DNA from: Apostichopus japonicus | Taxonomy: Eukaryota; Echinodermata; Holothuroidea; Aspidochirotida; Stichopodidae | Assembly: GCF_037975245.1 (NCBI RefSeq) | Contig: NC_092576.1 | Coordinates: 45,421,111 to 45,485,110 of the forward strand | Length of the DNA stretch: 64,000 bases | Direction: 5' to 3' | Shown here: positions 59,244 through 64,000 of the stretch, one piece after another | How the letters are laid out: the number at the start of each line of letters is the position of its first letter | Numbering within the stretch: position 1 is the first letter of the stretch | Position numbers and translations under genes: made by a program | The notes under the pieces: model-generated | What the model was told of the DNA's origin: nothing | The model's input: the letters and a program-made list of their open reading frames with translations, nothing else | Databases searched by the model: none

Positions 59244-59314
59244 TTCCCAACGACCAGAGTTGAGATCAAGCCTATCATATTCATCATGCCTAGGAGAATC
59301 CGGAGTCCAGAAAA
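59244..59314 (-). CDS. Small internal exon of an unrecognised gene (downstream exon)
   Basis: It is bounded by acceptor TTTGTTTCCTACAG and consensus donor GAA/GTAAGT. With one base carried over from 61008 it reads VFWTPDSPRHDEYDRLDL and ends NSGRWE in phase 0. The YDRLDLNSGRWE end resembles a kelch-repeat strand, but one blade fragment is not enough to call the family. Another frame of the same exon is hydrophobic but cannot be joined to the neighbour, so it is rejected. Confidence 0.55.
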
Positions 59315-61007
59315 CTGTAGGAAACAAAGGAGATTAAAAACCGATACATATGATTTAACAAGTAAAAGAATATCAATGATGTATTAGTGAATGAACAATT
59401 TGAACAATACACAATGGAAACAACCATATCACGTTTTACTATAATCTTTATTGTCTCTAGGGATGCAAATTCTTTCTTGTCGCTAAAAATATTTTGGTTG
59501 TCACATGTTCTTTTGAAAAGTAATTTTGGGAGGATGGTGAAGTCAGACATATTGTAGGTGAGCTATTTTATACACCAAACATTGTAGATGTTCCCGAATA
59601 GCCCGCCCCCCCCCATACATTCCCTTCCCTGGTTAGCATACAACTGCAATGGCATATTAAACAAGAATATGTTTTCGTGACAATGCAATGATGTAGTCAA
59701 CACAAGTTTAGTACGTATTTAAAAAAATATCAACCTTTCAATGTTACATGATAAGATCATTACAGTTTTGCAATTAACTTTGCTTTTTGGCAATACTTTA
59801 TTAAACAGTTGTTTAGAATTGCTAGTGATTACCATTCCGTCAAATATCAAACCTTTAAAATCATGTTGCATATACCTTGGACATCGGTAGTAATGGATCA
59901 TATCTATCTCATACTGCGATACAGCAGGTATATAAAAATAAAGTACCTTTATTTCGCCGTTTAGGAAAGATCTTAATCCTTGGAAAAACCATAGACATTT
60001 ACCTAAATTTCACAAATATCCGACAATGTAATTAGTCTACGAGTGTTAAATTGTTAACGATATTGCAATACATGTGTCATTTTATGTACTTTGGACACCA
60101 TCTAATAGTGTTTGTCAGTATTTCCAGCGTTTTCATAGCCGTGTATTCATAGCACAATACCAGGTCAAAGGGCGGATACCAACACTTTTCAAGATATGTG
60201 TTTCGCAAGACACAGAAGTAATCTTCTGCCCTTCGTTGTATGTTTAACTAAAGGATGCAATACAAGGCAGTGCTAGATCATACAGTTGGATCATTAGTCG
60301 CAACTATGTAATGGTGTGAGTTGATATCCATACGTTTCTTCATCCTTCGTGTTTCGACTTTTCTCAACTTTTTGACAGCATCTACAGAATATATCAGTCT
60401 AACATAGAAGTCAAATTAAATAGATGGGCCTATAAGAAACTTTTGTCAACAATTTCACAATTCCAATGATAAACTTTAATTAAAAACGTATTTACGGTCA
60501 TAATAAACGAGAAGAGTTTCCAAAAACGTCAACATTTCGATGAATTAGTCGACTTGTTGTGAAAGTAGTCGACATTTCAGGGGTGCTACTTTATGATTAA
60601 ACAGTTGAAAATTGAAGAATTTAGCCGAAATTTTGAGATTGAAATTCTGATTTTTTGTTATAAAATAGCAACATTTGCAGTGTCCCACTTGAGCCACCGT
60701 AGTACCGAAAAAAGCCTTTCTTTAATAGAGCAGATTGACTTAATCCAGAAAACGAATTCACTTTACCTGTTGCTAAGTACACTTTACTCTCTATTATACA
60801 ACATCAATTAGTAAATGATGTCTCCCAAATATCTGACTCATGAATATCAGTCCATGTTTACTACAACATACAATGTCGCCCGTTGATATGGCGCCCTCAC
60901 TTTTACTGGAACTAAAACCCAATCAAATGTCGACTACGGGAATGGTTCGAACTGTAAACAACATGACACATGACACATGAGTCATTAAGTGATTAATATA
61001 ACTTTAC
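59315..61007. other. Probable intron, nothing else recognised
   Basis: The sequence between the two phase-compatible minus-strand exons. A C run occurs near 59606-59615. No repeat or RNA gene was recognised. Confidence 0.4.
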
Positions 61008-61081
61008 CATTCACTCCCCGAGATTTCAGTGTGGCTAGAGATGGTCCGACGGGTATCGAGGGCTGCAGACAGTCCCATAGG
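61008..61081 (-). CDS. Small internal exon of an unrecognised gene (upstream exon)
   Basis: It lies between acceptor TTTTTCTGATTATAG and donor AATG/GTAAAG. The frame reads LWDCLQPSIPVGPSLATLK and SRGVN. It leaves one base that completes a valine with the exon at 59314, giving SRGVN-VFWTPDS. It needs two bases from an exon further upstream, which I did not find in the remaining 3 kb. The gene therefore probably extends beyond the window. Confidence 0.55.
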
Positions 61082-62442
61082 CTATAATCAGAAAAAGAAA
61101 GAGAATTAGTCAGTTGCCATTACATCTTTCTTTAATTGTTACTATTTTTGATACTGCAGGACAAAGATTTACCAAATGAACGCAATACATCAATAGTTGT
61201 CCCTCCCTCTGTAACACCCGTTTCTTGGAAGGATCAGGAACACACCGGCTACCGAAAAGCTTGAAAACAACTAAAGCGGTATCACGGATGCTTTTTCTTT
61301 AAGGCCAACATTTTAACCCAACTCCAAAAGTCTCTAAACAGGTTCTATTGAGACATCGAGCCTCAATCGGAAACTTGTTATAAATAATTACAGTGGGGCA
61401 GCAGTGAATATATAAGTTGAAGTACGGCTCTGTTTCATTATTTTCAAATCATTCAAACCCCCCTCCCCCAACCCCCTCTCTCTTCTTTCCCACCCAGCCT
61501 GTTCTGTTCATTGTCGGGTGATCATAAACGGCACCACACTATTCCTGTTCAAACAGACATATATCGTTGATGTAACTTGACATGTGTTTCAACTCTATCT
61601 GAAGGTAGAAAGTTTACAAAATGTGAATCATGCAATAATTTGCTCTTACATTATCCATTTGTTTATTTTTGTCTATCAGTTATGAAAACAACCGATCATT
61701 TTCAACATACCTTAAATAGAAGGAATATCTCTAGGGCGCTTGAAAGGAGGGGGGGGGGTCGTATTTGGGGTGTGGGTTGAGAATATAGGAGGTGTGGGTG
61801 ATCTCTTCTAAAGTAAGAGGATTTTGAATTAATCGTCATAGAAGAAGTATCACATCGATTTTTTCCCTGTCAATATGTTTGAATATAGTTGTAAATTGCT
61901 AAGTTAATTTTCTGCGGGTTTTGTTAATCTCACAAACGTATAAACAGACCCCCGAATAAGCCAACAAACAAATAAAACTAGATATGAACCTTCATTACGT
62001 CTTCAACAATACATCGTTAAGGTAAAAACATAACCAGAATACAAAGATGCATTGTGGTTTCGATGATGTAACAGTTTGAGCAGTTTTCTTTATGAATCTG
62101 ACGTACCGTAATGTATATTGATGGTGTACAACATACTTGGTATTGGTCTAAGTAATACATTGAAAAGCAGTGTTATGTGACAAACAATAAATTCAAAATG
62201 ACACAGGCTGTCCTGAAATGACAATTGACGTCAACAACAGGCTTCTTGTACTAACTGTAATACTAAATATGACATCTGTCCTTGTTGAAATATTGTGTAT
62301 TTTTTTTCCTCCACTATTTGACCCCTGTTGAACTATAACGACCCTTGGCCTCCACCCACAAAATTAGGCTTCTTGTACTCAATCTGGTACAAGTACATAT
62401 CAAATATGCGATCTGTCCAAGCTTCCCTTGCGATATTGTTTC
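61082..62442. other. Non-coding stretch, nothing recognised
   Basis: It contains C-rich (61457-61500) and G-rich (61747-61760) runs like those in the transposons, but no termini were found. Confidence 0.4.
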
Positions 62443-62665
62443 TAGGGCTGTGAGTTTTCGTTTAAAGACCTAAACGATTAAACGGCCGATTTTTCGTTCG
62501 TTTAAACGTTTAAACATTCGCGAAATCGCGAGAAAACGCCGAGCACGCATATTGTGCGAGCATAAAGGCGTGGGGTCCAGGGGACCGCCCTAGGGCCCTG
62601 GTGGGGCGAAGACCCCGGAAAAGGAAAAGGAAATTTTTGCGTGTCTGGCGATAAAAAAAATTCGC
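62443..62665. repeat. GC-rich transposon-like fragment
   Basis: It begins CTAGGGCTGTGAGTTTTCG, then has AAACG/CGTTT inverted words, then a GC-rich part (GGGGACCGCCCTAGGGCCCT and GGGGCGAAGACCCC) unlike the AT-rich surroundings. It resembles the end of a small DNA transposon, but no opposite end was found. Confidence 0.35.
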
Positions 62666-63482
62666 ACTTGAGGATGTAAAATACTGACAACTTTTTTTAA
62701 TTTAAATTGTCACGAAGCCGATGAAAATTTTGAAATGACAAGTTAGAGTAGCTATATTATGTTATAAAATGAAAAGAGATTTAATCTGTCTTACAATCTT
62801 TAAAAAGTTTAACTTACACTAACCTCCGATATTATGGAACAAAAAACGTTCGGCAAATCCCCGTTTCTAATCTGCCTAACAATGAATAGCGCGCACTAAA
62901 CGTACATCACTTTACAACTGCAGTACGGTTTAACCCAACTTAAATACTGCGGTAGGATACTGTACATGTGCTCAGAATTTTCACAGGTACCTTGCCAAAC
63001 AACTGTGCGCTCATCCCTTGTCTAACACCTGTTTGTTAACATTTTTGGCACGTTTCCAAGAAACGTTTCATGGAGTATTCCCCATGATACACGAGGCACA
63101 GTTCATACACGCAGCACAAGATATCAAGCTATGGCCATCTTTATGAAAGTAAACCTTGTAATAAAATATAGTTTAGGCCACACGGCATGATTAACTAATG
63201 CTAAACATTATTTCCATGTTCTTGTAGAAAACGTCAAGTTCGCAAAGTACAATTAGTTGTGTTTTTGAAGTTACGTAAGATCCGTAACAGACGAGGTGGT
63301 TAGGCTATTTGCTATTCACTTAACTATGGTAGGACATTATTTTGTCCGTATTTTTGGAAATTCTAGAAAATACTTTCTTTCCCCCCCGCTTAACACCAGA
63401 TGTGGTCTTACGGTTTATCATAAATGGGTGTACTAGAGCCTTGTTTACATGACATTTGGAATTTTTTGCATTTACAGGTAGC
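62666..63482. other. Non-coding stretch, nothing recognised
   Basis: No supported feature. One exon-like piece (about 62828-62881, minus strand, 18 codons between weak splice signals) is too short to call. Confidence 0.35.
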
Positions 63483-63728
63483 CTCAGTTGCAATTTGGTG
63501 CAATATAGCACACTTCAACACCCACTCCATTTTGTAAACTTAATTTTGTATTTTCACCAGGCCTTAGATGCAATTTGGTGCTCCAAATGAGATTTTTTTT
63601 CTCATTTGGAAATGAAAAAGGGGTTTTCTGACTTGCGAAGCGGGGGGGGGGCGGAATGATACTTCCGCCCCTCCACATTTTTCACTGGGGGGGCTGGCGC
63701 CCCCAGCCCCCCGGTTCCTACGCCCTTG
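63483..63728. mobile_element. hAT-like element, right part only
   Basis: The right end in reverse reads CAAGGGCGTAGGAACCGGGG, the same style as the complete elements. Inside are G/C runs forming GGGGGGCTGGCGCCCCCAGC-type hairpins and the TTAGATGCAATTTGGTGC block shared with 48134-48995 and 52436-52940. I could not find the left terminus or a target duplication. Confidence 0.5.
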
Positions 63729-64000
63729 TTTAGCACGATATGCCAGTTTCGCGTGAATTTTTCGAAAGTGTTTTGCTGGATCTTTCGTAAAATTTGAAAG
63801 GACCGAACTTACTTTTCGTACACATTTGGTAATTTCTCTACTGATTTTCAGAGTTTTTTTTTACGATCTCCAATCGATACATTTCCTTTGATCATGTATT
63901 TGAACAACTATTACCAAGTCGAGTATTCGACCCGGTATTGTCATGCCCGTATTTGTATATTGTATTGCCCGTAATTGTAATTTGTTTCGTAAGGTGTGTT
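63729..64000. other. Non-coding end of window
   Basis: No feature recognised. Confidence 0.4.

Noticed and set aside
59244-59314. Hydrophobic frame of the same exon, resembling a membrane helix
   Set aside because: It cannot be joined in frame to the neighbouring exon at 61008, whereas the alternative frame can.
62828-62881. 18-codon exon-like piece upstream of the 61-kb exon
   Set aside because: Its phase does not fit the exon at 61081 and the splice signals are weak.

Overview
This is a eukaryotic, animal-type window: AT-rich, almost entirely non-coding, crowded with tandem arrays and small inverted-repeat transposons, and with coding sequence only in short exons bounded by GT..AG signals. 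No prokaryotic, organellar or viral gene set is visible. The gene family found, the foldback-like element and the general repeat style suggest a marine invertebrate, probably a deuterostome and perhaps an echinoderm. That assignment is an inference, not something the sequence proves.

The one substantial gene is on the minus strand (about 37.9 kb down to 26.157 kb). I assembled it by hand from seven exons whose splice phases fit. It joins an N-terminal calcium-responsive transcription factor (CaRF)-like region, a MULE-type RNase H-like transposase core and a SWIM zinc finger (CxCx9CxH), about 889 residues. Two places need one base fewer in an A-run for the frame to continue, so it is either a recent pseudogene or an intact gene carrying homopolymer errors. 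A second minus-strand pair of small exons (61.08 and 59.31 kb) splices in frame into an unrecognised protein. A few other exon-like pieces (40.35, 39.50, 53.56 kb) are recorded with low confidence.

Layout: 0-5.2 kb, an old direct duplication around two nested hAT-like elements; 8.7-9.5 kb, a 68-bp minisatellite; 11.2-16.6 kb, dispersed repeats and a strong 48-nt hairpin; 16.85-22.44 kb, a 5.6-kb foldback-like element whose ~1-kb inverted arms are tandem ~180-bp units and which carries a separate hAT-like insertion; 23.8-25.7 kb, minisatellites; 26-38 kb, the CaRF/transposase/SWIM gene with repeats in its introns; 40.4-41.5 kb, a 155-bp minisatellite; 44-53 kb, a transposon graveyard with five complete elements having 8-bp target duplications (one nested in another), a tRNA-like sequence and TA microsatellites; 53.8-57.8 kb, a 4-kb higher-order satellite of ~46-bp monomers; 58-64 kb, the small-exon pair and repeat fragments.

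The genes do not form an operon or pathway. The coherent story is mobile DNA: at least seven terminal-inverted-repeat elements with 8-bp duplications (perfect in six, 7 of 8 in one), several nested, several sharing an internal core although their termini differ, plus a host gene whose catalytic core itself derives from a transposase.
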